From: SHZL01 sp963784425
GTDB lineage: Bacteria > Pseudomonadota > Gammaproteobacteria > Xanthomonadales > SZUA-36
Length of the DNA: 64,000 nt
NCBI GenBank assembly: GCA_963784425.1
Contig: CAWARM010000002.1
Span: 1 to 64,000 of the forward strand
Reading direction: 5' to 3'
This document shows positions 1 through 8,226 of this stretch, piece by piece. Position numbers and translations under genes: made by a program. A model generated the notes under the pieces. That model did no database searches. It saw only the letters and a program-made list of their open reading frames with translations, and was not told the DNA's origin. Numbering within the stretch: position 1 is the first letter of the stretch; each line of letters starts with the position of its first letter.

Positions 1-753
1 GGCCGCAAACAACTCATGCTGGTATCGGAAGACAGTGCGATCCAGTCCTCGTCCCAGGCCTATGTGCAACAGGTGGGGCAACTCAGGAAAGATGGCAAAC
101 TTTCGACCGATGCTGCACTGATCAAGCGCATTGACACCATTACGGGACGCCTGGTCAGCCAGGCCATCATCATGCGTCCAGCGACCGCCAAGTGGATTTG
201 GAGCGTGGCGGTCATTGATGATCCCAAGACCGTCAACGCCTGGTGCATGGCCGGCGGGCGCATGGCAATTTATACGGGCCTGATCGATCAGATCAAGCCG
301 ACCGACGATGAACTGGCCCAGGTCATGGGCCATGAAATCAGCCATGCCCTGGCCAATCACACTGCGGAGAAAATGTCAGTAGCCATGGCCAGCAGCCTGG
401 GCGTTCTGGCGGTTGGTATCGCAACCGATAGCAAAGGGGTTGCGCTCACTGGGGCAGCAGCCGCTGCAGTTGCCGTGACCCTGCCCAACAGCCGCGCAGC
501 GGAAGCGGAAGCTGATCGCATAGGCATTGAGCTGGCAGCAAAGGCTGGCTACAACCCCGAAGCCGCTGTGACCTTGTGGAGGAAAATGAACGGCTTGTCG
601 AAGTCAAATCCGCCGCAGTTCCTGAGCACACATCCCAACCCGGAAAATCGAGAGAAGGCACTGGCTGCCCTGGTGAAGCAAATGGAAGTGTACTACCACC
701 CCGCAGCAGAACACCCCGTGTATGCCCTCAGCGGGCAGCCGGCATTCAATTGA
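1..753 (+). CDS. M48 family metalloprotease (5' end cut by window edge)
   Basis: Zinc metalloprotease of the M48 family, probably periplasmic and acting in envelope quality control. The reading frame is open from base 1, so the N-terminus, including any signal peptide, lies outside the window. The metal-binding motif HEISH is at about residues 111-115 of the visible part, and a downstream EAEAD segment carries the likely third zinc ligand (Glu). The remainder fits the compact BepA/LoiP-like core without a visible TPR extension. The gene ends in TGA just before the permease start. Family assignment is secure; substrate is unknown. Confidence 0.9.
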   Translation, partial: GRKQLMLVSEDSAIQSSSQAYVQQVGQLRKDGKLSTDAALIKRIDTITGRLVSQAIIMRPATAKWIWSVAVIDDPKTVNAWCMAGGRMAIYTGLIDQIKPTDDELAQVMGHEISHALANHTAEKMSVAMASSLGVLAVGIATDSKGVALTGAAAAAVAVTLPNSRAAEAEADRIGIELAAKAGYNPEAAVTLWRKMNGLSKSNPPQFLSTHPNPENREKALAALVKQMEVYYHPAAEHPVYALSGQPAFN

Positions 754-769
754 CCTTAGACTTCAAGGC

Positions 770-2146
770 ATGAGCAACACCAGCGAAGCAGTTGCCGGAG
801 CCAGCTCCGGGGAAAAAATTGGCGCCAAAGATGCAGGCAACTCGCAACTCAGTCGCGTCCTCGGTGGCGGATTTGCCATCGCCGCCAGTGTCGGCACGGT
901 TATTGGCATGGGCATCTTGCGCGTACCGGGTGAAATTGCCGCGGTATTTTCCAACCCGGTGGTTTACCTTGGCCTGTGGGTAGTGGTGGGCCTGTTCGTA
1001 TTGATGAACATCGGCGTCGCGGCGGAACTGGTGGGAATCACACCCCGCTCGGGTGGCTATTATGTTCTGGTGCGGCGGGGCCTGGGGCCCTATCCCGGTT
1101 TTCTCATGGGCTGGATTGACTGGATCAGCTTTCCGGCAACCATTGCCATAAAATCCACAGTGCTGGCGGAATACCTGGTCCTGCTTATTCCCGCTTTGCA
1201 GTCCTGGAACAAGCCACTGGCGGTGGCAATTACCTCCTGCTTTGCCGCCCTGCAAATCAGGGGGGTGGTGTTGGCCGCCAACATCCAGCAGGTTGCGGCG
1301 GCCATCATGAGCGTTATCCTGGTCAGCATCACACTGGCCCTGCTGCTGGCCGACCCTGTGCTTGTCTCAAGCCAGGTCGCACTGGGTTCGCCCCAACCTG
1401 GTTTAAAGGAGTACGGACTGGTCCTGGCTGCCATCGTGTTTACCTATGATGGTTGGCTTTCAGCGGCCTATTTTGGTGGGGAAATCAAAGGCGGGGGCGG
1501 CGCGGTAGCCAGGTCCTGCGTTCGCGCTGTCCTGATCATCCTCGTGCTGTACATTGGTTTGAACGCGGTGCTGGCGTTCACTGTGCCGCTCAATCAACTG
1601 GCCGGGCAGGAACTCGCGCTGGCCCATGCACTGGACATTACCTGGGGCGCTGGCACCGGAACCTTTGTCCTGGTCGCGGCAGTATTCATTCTCATGGCGC
1701 ATCAAAACGGCAATTACATGACGGCGCCGCGAACACTGTATGCGCTTTCAATGGATGGTTTTGGCCTTGGCAAAGCCAAGCGGGTGAACAAGCGTGGCAA
1801 CCCCATCTTCGCCGTCCTGCTAACCTGGATGGTCGCTGTGGCACTGATCCTGGCGGGCGGTTTCGAGTACCTGCTCAACCTTTCGGCCATGTTTTATATT
1901 GTTCTTTACGTAGCTGTGATGTTCGGTGTTTTCATCCTGCGCCGCAAAGAGCCCGAAACTGAAAGGCCTTATCGCGCCTGGGGACACCCTTACACCACGG
2001 TTCTATGCATTACCGGATGGACGCTGATTACCGGCTTCATGGCTTATACTGCGCCGACCAGCGCCCTTAGCGCCCTCCTTATGACGGGGGCATCCGTGCC
2101 TGTCTACCTGGTGCTGGCGAAACTGAGGGGTAAGAACCCGGCGTGA
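770..2146 (+). CDS. APC-superfamily amino acid permease
   Basis: Inner-membrane amino acid transporter of about 458 residues with roughly 12 hydrophobic segments. The first membrane helix carries the family's unwound glycine motif (GTVIGMGILRVPG). I chose the ATG at 770 because it gives the usual short hydrophilic N-terminus before helix 1. The frame is open further upstream, but that part overlaps the end of the protease gene. Substrate cannot be told from sequence. A second APC permease in the window (35147-36478) is a distant relative, not a close copy. Confidence 0.85.
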   Translation: MSNTSEAVAGASSGEKIGAKDAGNSQLSRVLGGGFAIAASVGTVIGMGILRVPGEIAAVFSNPVVYLGLWVVVGLFVLMNIGVAAELVGITPRSGGYYVLVRRGLGPYPGFLMGWIDWISFPATIAIKSTVLAEYLVLLIPALQSWNKPLAVAITSCFAALQIRGVVLAANIQQVAAAIMSVILVSITLALLLADPVLVSSQVALGSPQPGLKEYGLVLAAIVFTYDGWLSAAYFGGEIKGGGGAVARSCVRAVLIILVLYIGLNAVLAFTVPLNQLAGQELALAHALDITWGAGTGTFVLVAAVFILMAHQNGNYMTAPRTLYALSMDGFGLGKAKRVNKRGNPIFAVLLTWMVAVALILAGGFEYLLNLSAMFYIVLYVAVMFGVFILRRKEPETERPYRAWGHPYTTVLCITGWTLITGFMAYTAPTSALSALLMTGASVPVYLVLAKLRGKNPA

Positions 2147-2607
2147 AAACGTGCACGGACAGTTGGTTGTGAGAAAAGCCAGTGGTAAGCTGTAGCACTT
2201 TTTGTTGAATTGTTTGATTTTTCGATTTAAATGCTTATCTGCCCAAAGTAGATGACTAAGGTCAAACAAATGATAAACTGCACTTATTGCTTAACAAATC
2301 CTTTACCACCGGTTAAAATGAATCGTTATAATGTTTCAAGAATTCATAGTAGTTTCAGGATTTAACGGTCGGAAAGAACTAAATAATCTTGAATGGTAAA
2401 CTGTTAGGTGTTCGTCAGGAGTGTGTCAGGGCTGGTCAGGCAGCAGGTTCGCTTGGCTATCCTTTTGCTTGTATTGGGGTTTTACCCGATTCACAGTTTC
2501 CTGGGACGAACCATTTAGTCATGAGCTCAGGCGCAGCATCGGTGAAACAAAAATGACTTCTAAGGCACCAACACCGATGGTTAAGAACGCAAAAGGCTGC
2601 ATTCACG
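2147..2607. other. 461-bp intergenic leader before the ceramide-type operon
   Basis: This stretch is clearly more AT-rich than its surroundings and has no convincing large gene. It contains the sigma70-like promoter listed separately. Near its 3' end, at 2553-2615, a 20-codon ORF overlaps the start of the acyl-AMP ligase by 8 bases and could be a leader peptide. That ORF is too short to assert as a gene. I saw no clear terminator for the upstream permease. Confidence 0.5.
2303..2332 (+). promoter_or_regulatory. Putative sigma70 promoter for the ceramide-type operon
   Basis: A perfect -10 hexamer TATAAT at 2327-2332 is preceded, with an 18-base spacer, by TTACCA (four of six -35 consensus matches) at 2303-2308. 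It lies in an AT-rich region about 275 bases upstream of the acyl-AMP ligase start, which implies a long leader. Confidence 0.45.
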
Positions 2608-4422
2608 ATGAATGAAAACTCCGGGGTAGAGCAATTGCAAGCCACGAACACACCTGCAAACCATCTGCAGCCAACATCTGTGAACTGTGATTTGGCGCTC
2701 AAGAGTGACGGATTTACCGGCCTGGCTGATGCTTTGGCTTATGCTGCTCGGGGCACCAGCGGTTTCAATTTTTATGATCACAGCGGCCAGCTTGAAACGG
2801 TGCTGAGTTACCGGCAGTTGCTGGCGGATGCACAAACTCTGGCCCGGCGCCTGGCCGGGCTCGGATGTCCCCGGGGATCACGCGTCGGCATCGTGGCCGA
2901 GACCGACCCCATGTTCCACCGGTTTTTCTTTGCCTGCCAGTTTGCCGGGCTGGTACCCGTTGCGGTGCCCGCGGGCATTCAACTGGGCGCGCACAAAGCC
3001 TATGTAGGGCAGATTCGACGCATGCTGGAAAGCTGCGGTGCAACAATTGCCGTGGCTCCTGAGTCCCATGCCGGTTTTCTCGCAGAAGTTGCCCGGTCGC
3101 TAAAGCTCGTCATGAGCGGCACGCCTGCAGACTTTGATCTGTTGCCCGAGTCCGATGCAGAACTGGTGCCTTCCAGTGGTGATGATATTGCCTACCTGCA
3201 GTACACATCCGGCAGCACACGTTTTCCACGCGGTGTTGAGATCAGCCAAACCACAGTTCTGAACAACCTGAGCGAGATCGCCGCACACGGACTGAAGCTT
3301 ACCCGCAATGATCGTTTCGTTTCGTGGCTGCCGTTCTACCACGATATGGGCATGATCGGGTTCATCCTGGTGCCCCTGAGTTGCCAGCTTTCGGCTGACT
3401 ATCTTGCGTCCCGTACCTTCGCCATGCGCCCGAGGTTATGGCTGAAACTGATTTCAGACAACCGGGCTACGATTTCTTCCAGCCCGACATTTGGCTACGC
3501 GCTGTGTGCCCGCAGGCTCAGGCCTTCGGATTACGAACGCTATGACCTCAGCACCTGGCGGGCAGCCTGCGTAGGCGCAGAGCAGATCAAACCCGAGCCC
3601 CTGCGGGCTTTTGCCCAGAACCTGGCCCCTTGCGGGTTCAATGCCAAGGCGTTCACGGCCTGTTACGGCATGGCAGAAACCGTATTGGCAGTCAGCTTTG
3701 CGCCCCTGGACTCTGGTTTACAGGTCGATTATGTCGACTCTGAACTTATGACAACGACGGGCGCGGCGCAGTCTGTTGCAGCCAGCCACGAAAATGCTGC
3801 CGGTTACGTGGATTGCGGCGCCGTTATGCCTGGATTTGAAATCAGTGTCCGCGACGCGCAGGGGAATGCACTTGCGGACCGGGTCTGCGGGGAAATATTC
3901 CTCAAGGGTCCCAGCGTCATGTCCGGATACTTCCACGATGCAGAATCGACCGCTGCCGTATTGTCTGATGACGGCTGGCTGGATACCGGGGACATTGGCT
4001 ACCGCGTTGGCCAGCACCTGGTCATCACCGCTCGCAGCAAAGACGTGATTATTATCAAAGGCCGCAATATCTGGCCACACGATATGGAAAGTGTAGCTGA
4101 GAAACTGGATGAAGTTCGCCTCGGCGGTGTTGCCGCTTTCGCAGTACCGCAAGATGACGGTGAAGACCAGGCCGTGCTGGTAGTTGAAACCCGCGACCGT
4201 GACGCCGAAAGCCGTGATGAGCTGATCCACTCCATCTGGGCTCTGATGCATGAGAACTTCGGCATCAATGTATTGATAGACCTGGTCAAGCCAGGCACGC
4301 TGCCACGCACTTCATCAGGCAAGTTGTCCCGCTCCCAATCCCGCGCCGGCTACTTTGAACGCCTGGCCGAAAGCGGGCAGGCTCGCCTGACACCGGGGAT
4401 CGGCAACCGCAGGATCGCCTGA
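2608..4422 (+). CDS. Fatty acyl-AMP ligase / acyl-ACP synthetase (ceramide operon)
   Basis: Adenylate-forming enzyme of 604 residues that would activate a fatty acid as acyl-AMP and load it on a carrier protein. The ATP-binding P-loop (YTSGSTRFPRG) is at about residues 198-208. The FAAL-type segment with the FYHDMGMIGF motif follows, and the C-terminal catalytic Lys lies in PRTSSGKLSR. It is the first gene of a four-gene set with an SDR reductase, an ACP and an alpha-oxoamine synthase. This is the gene content of the Caulobacter ceramide locus, where the homologous enzyme charges the dedicated ACP. The ribosome binding site is weak, and the start overlaps the stop of a 20-codon ORF, so translation could be coupled. 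Polyketide or lipopeptide roles of FAALs are less likely because no PKS/NRPS is nearby. Confidence 0.85.
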   Translation: MNENSGVEQLQATNTPANHLQPTSVNCDLALKSDGFTGLADALAYAARGTSGFNFYDHSGQLETVLSYRQLLADAQTLARRLAGLGCPRGSRVGIVAETDPMFHRFFFACQFAGLVPVAVPAGIQLGAHKAYVGQIRRMLESCGATIAVAPESHAGFLAEVARSLKLVMSGTPADFDLLPESDAELVPSSGDDIAYLQYTSGSTRFPRGVEISQTTVLNNLSEIAAHGLKLTRNDRFVSWLPFYHDMGMIGFILVPLSCQLSADYLASRTFAMRPRLWLKLISDNRATISSSPTFGYALCARRLRPSDYERYDLSTWRAACVGAEQIKPEPLRAFAQNLAPCGFNAKAFTACYGMAETVLAVSFAPLDSGLQVDYVDSELMTTTGAAQSVAASHENAAGYVDCGAVMPGFEISVRDAQGNALADRVCGEIFLKGPSVMSGYFHDAESTAAVLSDDGWLDTGDIGYRVGQHLVITARSKDVIIIKGRNIWPHDMESVAEKLDEVRLGGVAAFAVPQDDGEDQAVLVVETRDRDAESRDELIHSIWALMHENFGINVLIDLVKPGTLPRTSSGKLSRSQSRAGYFERLAESGQARLTPGIGNRRIA

Positions 4423-4499
4423 CCAGGGCGCACGCCCATGTCGTTGCTGAAGTTATATCCATCGAGTCCCCACTCCCGCCAGGCATAAGCACTGCGCCT

Positions 4500-5420
4500 G
4501 TGCTGTTGACCGGAGCTACCGGGTTCATTGGCAGGCGCATCCAGTCTTCACTCCTCGCTGCGGGATTCCCGCTCCGAATCCTTTTGCGTCCGGGTTCCAA
4601 ACACGCCCGGCACCTGGACCCGCGTTGCGAGGTGCAGAACTGCAGCCTGTCCGACGCCGTGGGATTGCGCCGCGCGGCCGAGGGCGCCAGGGCCATAGTC
4701 TATTGTGCCGGCAGTGTACGCGGCAGGTCGCTGGATGATTTTCTGCCCGCAAACGTCGCCGGGGTAAGCGCAATCCTGCAAGCCCAGGCTGCGGTTAAGT
4801 CGCAGTCCCCGCTGCTTTTGATCAGTTCCCTGGCGGCCGGCCGGCCACAACTCTCACACTACGCCCGCAGCAAATTCCTGGGTGAGCAGGTGCTGCGTGA
4901 GCACGATGTTTCACCATGGACCATATTGCGCCCACCTGCGGTGTACGGTCCGGGCGATACTGAAATGCGGCCCGTCCTCAAGATGGTTCGTCGCGGCCTG
5001 GTATTCGTCCCCGGCGGCAAACCACAACAACTATCGCTGCTGTACGTGGATGACCTTGCCAGCGCCGTGCTGGCCTGGCTGGGCGCCTGGCAGCAGTGCA
5101 GCAACATGACATTCTCTATCGATGACGGACGTCAAGGGGGCTACGATTGGCCAGGCATCGCGCACGCCGCCGGTTGCACCAGCTACCACAGCCTGGGCAT
5201 ACCCTATTTCGTGCTGGCAGGAGCGGCGCGGGTCAACTGGCTGGTCTCCAGGGTAGCGGGCTTTGCCCCCATGTTTACTCCTGGCAAAGTGCGGGAACTG
5301 ACTCAGACTGACTGGTTGTGTGACAATACCGCCTTCGTGCAGGCAACGGGCTGGACGCCACGCACCCAATTGCCCAGCGGGATCCGCCTTAGCCTTGAAG
5401 ACCGTGACTTGAAAACCTGA
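4500..5420 (+). CDS. NAD(P)-dependent SDR epimerase/reductase, CerR-like
   Basis: Extended short-chain dehydrogenase of 306 residues. The Rossmann motif TGATGFIG stands at the extreme N-terminus, and the catalytic YARSK is at about residues 121-125, with an SSL serine ahead of it. By position and family it corresponds to the Caulobacter ceramide reductase CerR, which reduces the 3-keto group of the sphingoid intermediate. The proposed start is GTG at 4500. No ATG occurs in this frame back to the previous gene, and the frame stays open further upstream, so a slightly longer protein from a rare start is possible. It lies 77 bases after the acyl-AMP ligase. Confidence 0.8.
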   Translation: MLLTGATGFIGRRIQSSLLAAGFPLRILLRPGSKHARHLDPRCEVQNCSLSDAVGLRRAAEGARAIVYCAGSVRGRSLDDFLPANVAGVSAILQAQAAVKSQSPLLLISSLAAGRPQLSHYARSKFLGEQVLREHDVSPWTILRPPAVYGPGDTEMRPVLKMVRRGLVFVPGGKPQQLSLLYVDDLASAVLAWLGAWQQCSNMTFSIDDGRQGGYDWPGIAHAAGCTSYHSLGIPYFVLAGAARVNWLVSRVAGFAPMFTPGKVRELTQTDWLCDNTAFVQATGWTPRTQLPSGIRLSLEDRDLKT

Positions 5421-5436
5421 AAATGATGGAGCACTC

Positions 5437-5709
5437 TTGAACAGCACCAAGGACAGTATCGAACAGCAGATCATTGCCTTGCTGGTTTCTTACCTGGCAC
5501 CCCGTTGGGAAGCAGACCCGCAAGCCCGGACCGAAATCACCGGCGCCACCAATCTTACTTCTGATTTGACGCTGGATTCATTCCAGGTCATGGAGTTTCT
5601 GATGGAAATCGAAGATGCTCTTGATATCGCCGTTGACATGAACAGCTTGTCGGATGTTCATACTGTTTCTGACCTGGCCACCGTAGTTGCGAGCCGGGTA
5701 AAGGCCTGA
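5437..5709 (+). CDS. Acyl carrier protein
   Basis: Carrier protein of 90 residues, acidic and helical. Ser48 in the LTLDSFQVMEF segment is the expected 4'-phosphopantetheine site; the usual DSL is DSF here. It starts with TTG, preceded by a GGAG at about 5428-5431. The two ATGs just upstream are in another frame and run into a stop. Sitting between the SDR and the alpha-oxoamine synthase, it is probably a dedicated carrier that presents the fatty acid to the synthase rather than the housekeeping AcpP. Confidence 0.85.
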   Translation: MNSTKDSIEQQIIALLVSYLAPRWEADPQARTEITGATNLTSDLTLDSFQVMEFLMEIEDALDIAVDMNSLSDVHTVSDLATVVASRVKA

Positions 5710-5722
5710 CGCGGGAGCTTGC

Positions 5723-6901
5723 ATGGCCCTGTTGGACAAATTTGCAGCGGTAGCCGCTATTCGTGCGGGACTGAACACAAGTTCCCATGATCCGACGCAG
5801 GTCGTGATCGACACCATCATTTCCGCCACTGAAGGCATCGTTGAGGGCCGTCACACGATCCTGGCGGGCACCAATAACTACCTCGGACTTACTTTTGACC
5901 CCGCGTGCGTGGCCGCCGGCCGGAACGCACTGGCAGCCCAGGGCAGTGGGACTACCGGGTCACGCATGGCAAACGGCAGCTATGCAACCCATGCTGCATT
6001 GGAGCAGGAATTAGCGGATTTTTACGAGATGCCCTATTGCATGGTGTTTTCCACCGGCTATGCAGCCAACCTCGGGACCCTGGCAGCCTTGTTGACGCCC
6101 GGTGATGCCGTATTGCTGGACGCGGACGCACATGCCAGTCTCTATGACGGCTGCCGCATGAGCGGTGCCGAAATATTTCGCTTCAAACACAATGATGTCG
6201 TGAGCCTGGAAAAACGCTTGCAGCGCCTTGGCGAGCGGGCAGAAAACTGCCTGATCGTGACCGAAGGACTGTACAGCGTGCTGGGTGATTGTGCGCCCCT
6301 GGGACAAATCGTTGATATCGCAGAACGCTTTGGTGCAAAACTGTTAGTGGATGAAGCGCACTCGCTCGGTGTCTACGGTGATCAGGGTCGTGGCGTTGCC
6401 GAAGTTGAGGGTGTGCTCGATCGCGTAGATTTCGTGGTAGGCACGTTCAGCAAAAGCCTGGGTGCAATGGGCGGATTCTGCGTCAGCCCACACGCCGAGC
6501 TGAAACTGTTCCGCTACGTGTCACGGCCGTTCATCTTCACCGCCTCCTCCAGTCCATCCATCATCGCCACCACGCGCGAAGCCCTGCGGCAGTTGAGGGC
6601 GAGACCGGAATTGCGTCAAACCCTCTGGCGCAATGCCCGCCAGCTGTACCAGGGATTGCAGTCCATTGGTTTCACCACAGGCCCGGAGGTCAGCCCGGTA
6701 GTGGCGGTTCGAATCGGCGAGAAAGAAGAAGCCTTGCAGTGCTGGAACCGATTGCTGGAACTGGGAATTTACGTCAACCTGATGATTCCACCGGCTTCGC
6801 CGGACAGCTCCAGTTACCTGCGTTGCAGCGTCAGCGCCGCGCACACCACGGAGCAGATGGAGGCCATCCTCAAGGCGTTCCAGCAGTTGCGCAAGGACTA
6901 A
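5723..6901 (+). CDS. spt: Alpha-oxoamine synthase, serine palmitoyltransferase-like
   Basis: PLP enzyme of 392 residues in the alpha-oxoamine synthase family (KBL, BioF, HemA, SPT). The PLP lysine is Lys244 in GTFSKSLGAMGG, the DEAHSLG motif carries the cofactor Asp/His, and the N-terminal substrate loop reads NNYLGL. Sequence alone does not separate SPT from BioF. The adjacent acyl-AMP ligase, SDR and ACP make serine palmitoyltransferase, the first committed step of sphingolipid synthesis, the best call. It is the last gene of the operon and faces the flippase gene of the opposite operon with only 18 bases between the stops. Confidence 0.8.
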   Translation: MALLDKFAAVAAIRAGLNTSSHDPTQVVIDTIISATEGIVEGRHTILAGTNNYLGLTFDPACVAAGRNALAAQGSGTTGSRMANGSYATHAALEQELADFYEMPYCMVFSTGYAANLGTLAALLTPGDAVLLDADAHASLYDGCRMSGAEIFRFKHNDVVSLEKRLQRLGERAENCLIVTEGLYSVLGDCAPLGQIVDIAERFGAKLLVDEAHSLGVYGDQGRGVAEVEGVLDRVDFVVGTFSKSLGAMGGFCVSPHAELKLFRYVSRPFIFTASSSPSIIATTREALRQLRARPELRQTLWRNARQLYQGLQSIGFTTGPEVSPVVAVRIGEKEEALQCWNRLLELGIYVNLMIPPASPDSSSYLRCSVSAAHTTEQMEAILKAFQQLRKD

Positions 6902-6919
6902 AACTCCTGCAAATTTCCT

Positions 6920-8188
6920 TCAGCGCAATCCCCTCACCAGCCTGATATTCAAACCCAAGGTCAGCAGCATGGCACAGATCGATGCCAGGCCCGGGCCAAT
7001 CAGGTCAAAATAGTTGGTGAACAGATAGAACAATGCCACGTATACGACTATGCCCAGCAGGCTGATATGCAGCAACCGGGAGGCGTGACCCATGGCATAG
7101 GCCGCAGCGCGCAGCGATGCGCTGGCCAAATCGAATGAAGCCGCAACCAGCAGCAGCACCATGAGGGGCTTGGCCGGCACGTAGTCCGCTCCCACCAGCG
7201 CCAGTATCGGCGTACCGGCGACGTACGCGAACGCTGCGCACATCAGGCCGGCGCCGCCGGCGATCAGTGCAGTCTTGAAGGCCAGTTCGCTGAAACTGGT
7301 TTCCTGGGCGTTCCATGCGCGCGTCAGGTCGGGAAACAGCACCTCGCGCAAGGTGACTGCAGGTTGGGTCAGTATCGACGATGTTTCGCGCGCCAGTCGA
7401 AACAAACCCGCGGCGGCAGGGCCCAGAAGATTGCCTGCGAGCAAAGTCGACAAGTGTTTGGGTATCAGGTCCACGTTGGTCTGCCAGTACACCACGCCGA
7501 CGAACCTCCAGAAACCGCTGTCCTGCTCTGTCAATTCACGCAAGCGGAAACCTTGCCACAGTGGAGTCTGCAATTTGCCGCTTAACTCGGCAAAACCACG
7601 AACAATCATGTACAGATTGCCGATGCAGAAACCCAGGCCCCACACCACGACAAAGACCAACATCGGCGCATCCACAGTCCAGGCGATCACAACCAGCACC
7701 ATCCGCACCAGCGGCCCGACAGTGTGCTGGATACCCAGCACGTCGAAGCGGTCATACAAGCGCAATAAGCCGCTACTGGTGTTCACGGGAGTGGTGAGCA
7801 AGACCAGCGAGTACCACAGTGCCCAGTTGCTCATCTGCGCATCCCAATGCAGCATCCTGGTGGCAAATGGCACTGCAGCCAGGGCAATCAGGGTCGCGAC
7901 CAGGGTGGACGAGAAATCCACTACTACCGTAGAGCGCAGCAGGCTCTTGAGTCTTTCTTCTTCCCCACTGTCATGCATGGGTATGCCAAAGCGAACGATG
8001 GCCTCGAAGGTGCGGAAATTCACGAAGCCCTTGATCACCATGATGTAGGTATGCAGCAGGATGACCAACCCGAACTGTTCTACCGGCAAGGCATTGGCCA
8101 TGAGACCGGTGGCCGCGACAGAGCAGATGCCAGCAATGCTGCGTCCACGCAATACACGGGTAAAGTTTGTCAGCACCCGCTTCAGCAC
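6920..8188 (-). CDS. MOP-family lipid/polysaccharide flippase (first copy)
   Basis: Inner-membrane protein of 422 residues with about 12 hydrophobic segments, resembling Wzx/MurJ-type flippases (polysaccharide biosynthesis family). It is the last gene of a three-gene minus-strand operon, 38 bases after the degenerate nucleotidyltransferase. Given the convergent ceramide-type operon and the upstream CDP-alcohol phosphotransferase, a reasonable inference is that it flips a phospho- or glyco-lipid intermediate. A second flippase of the same type lies at 26644-28005. Confidence 0.8.
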   Translation of the reverse strand: MLKRVLTNFTRVLRGRSIAGICSVAATGLMANALPVEQFGLVILLHTYIMVIKGFVNFRTFEAIVRFGIPMHDSGEEERLKSLLRSTVVVDFSSTLVATLIALAAVPFATRMLHWDAQMSNWALWYSLVLLTTPVNTSSGLLRLYDRFDVLGIQHTVGPLVRMVLVVIAWTVDAPMLVFVVVWGLGFCIGNLYMIVRGFAELSGKLQTPLWQGFRLRELTEQDSGFWRFVGVVYWQTNVDLIPKHLSTLLAGNLLGPAAAGLFRLARETSSILTQPAVTLREVLFPDLTRAWNAQETSFSELAFKTALIAGGAGLMCAAFAYVAGTPILALVGADYVPAKPLMVLLLVAASFDLASASLRAAAYAMGHASRLLHISLLGIVVYVALFYLFTNYFDLIGPGLASICAMLLTLGLNIRLVRGLR

Positions 8189-8226
8189 TGGCCCGCACTC
8201 ATCGGACTGGGCTCATTGGACCGTGG

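Noticed and set aside
5723..6901. BioF (biotin synthesis) as the identity of the alpha-oxoamine synthase
   Set aside because: No other biotin genes are nearby. The acyl-AMP ligase, ACP and SDR neighbours fit sphingoid synthesis better, although motifs alone do not exclude BioF.
7275..8048. 257-codon plus-strand frame across the first flippase gene
   Set aside because: It is a shadow of the membrane protein on the other strand, with a Ser/Thr/Arg-rich translation and no domain pattern.
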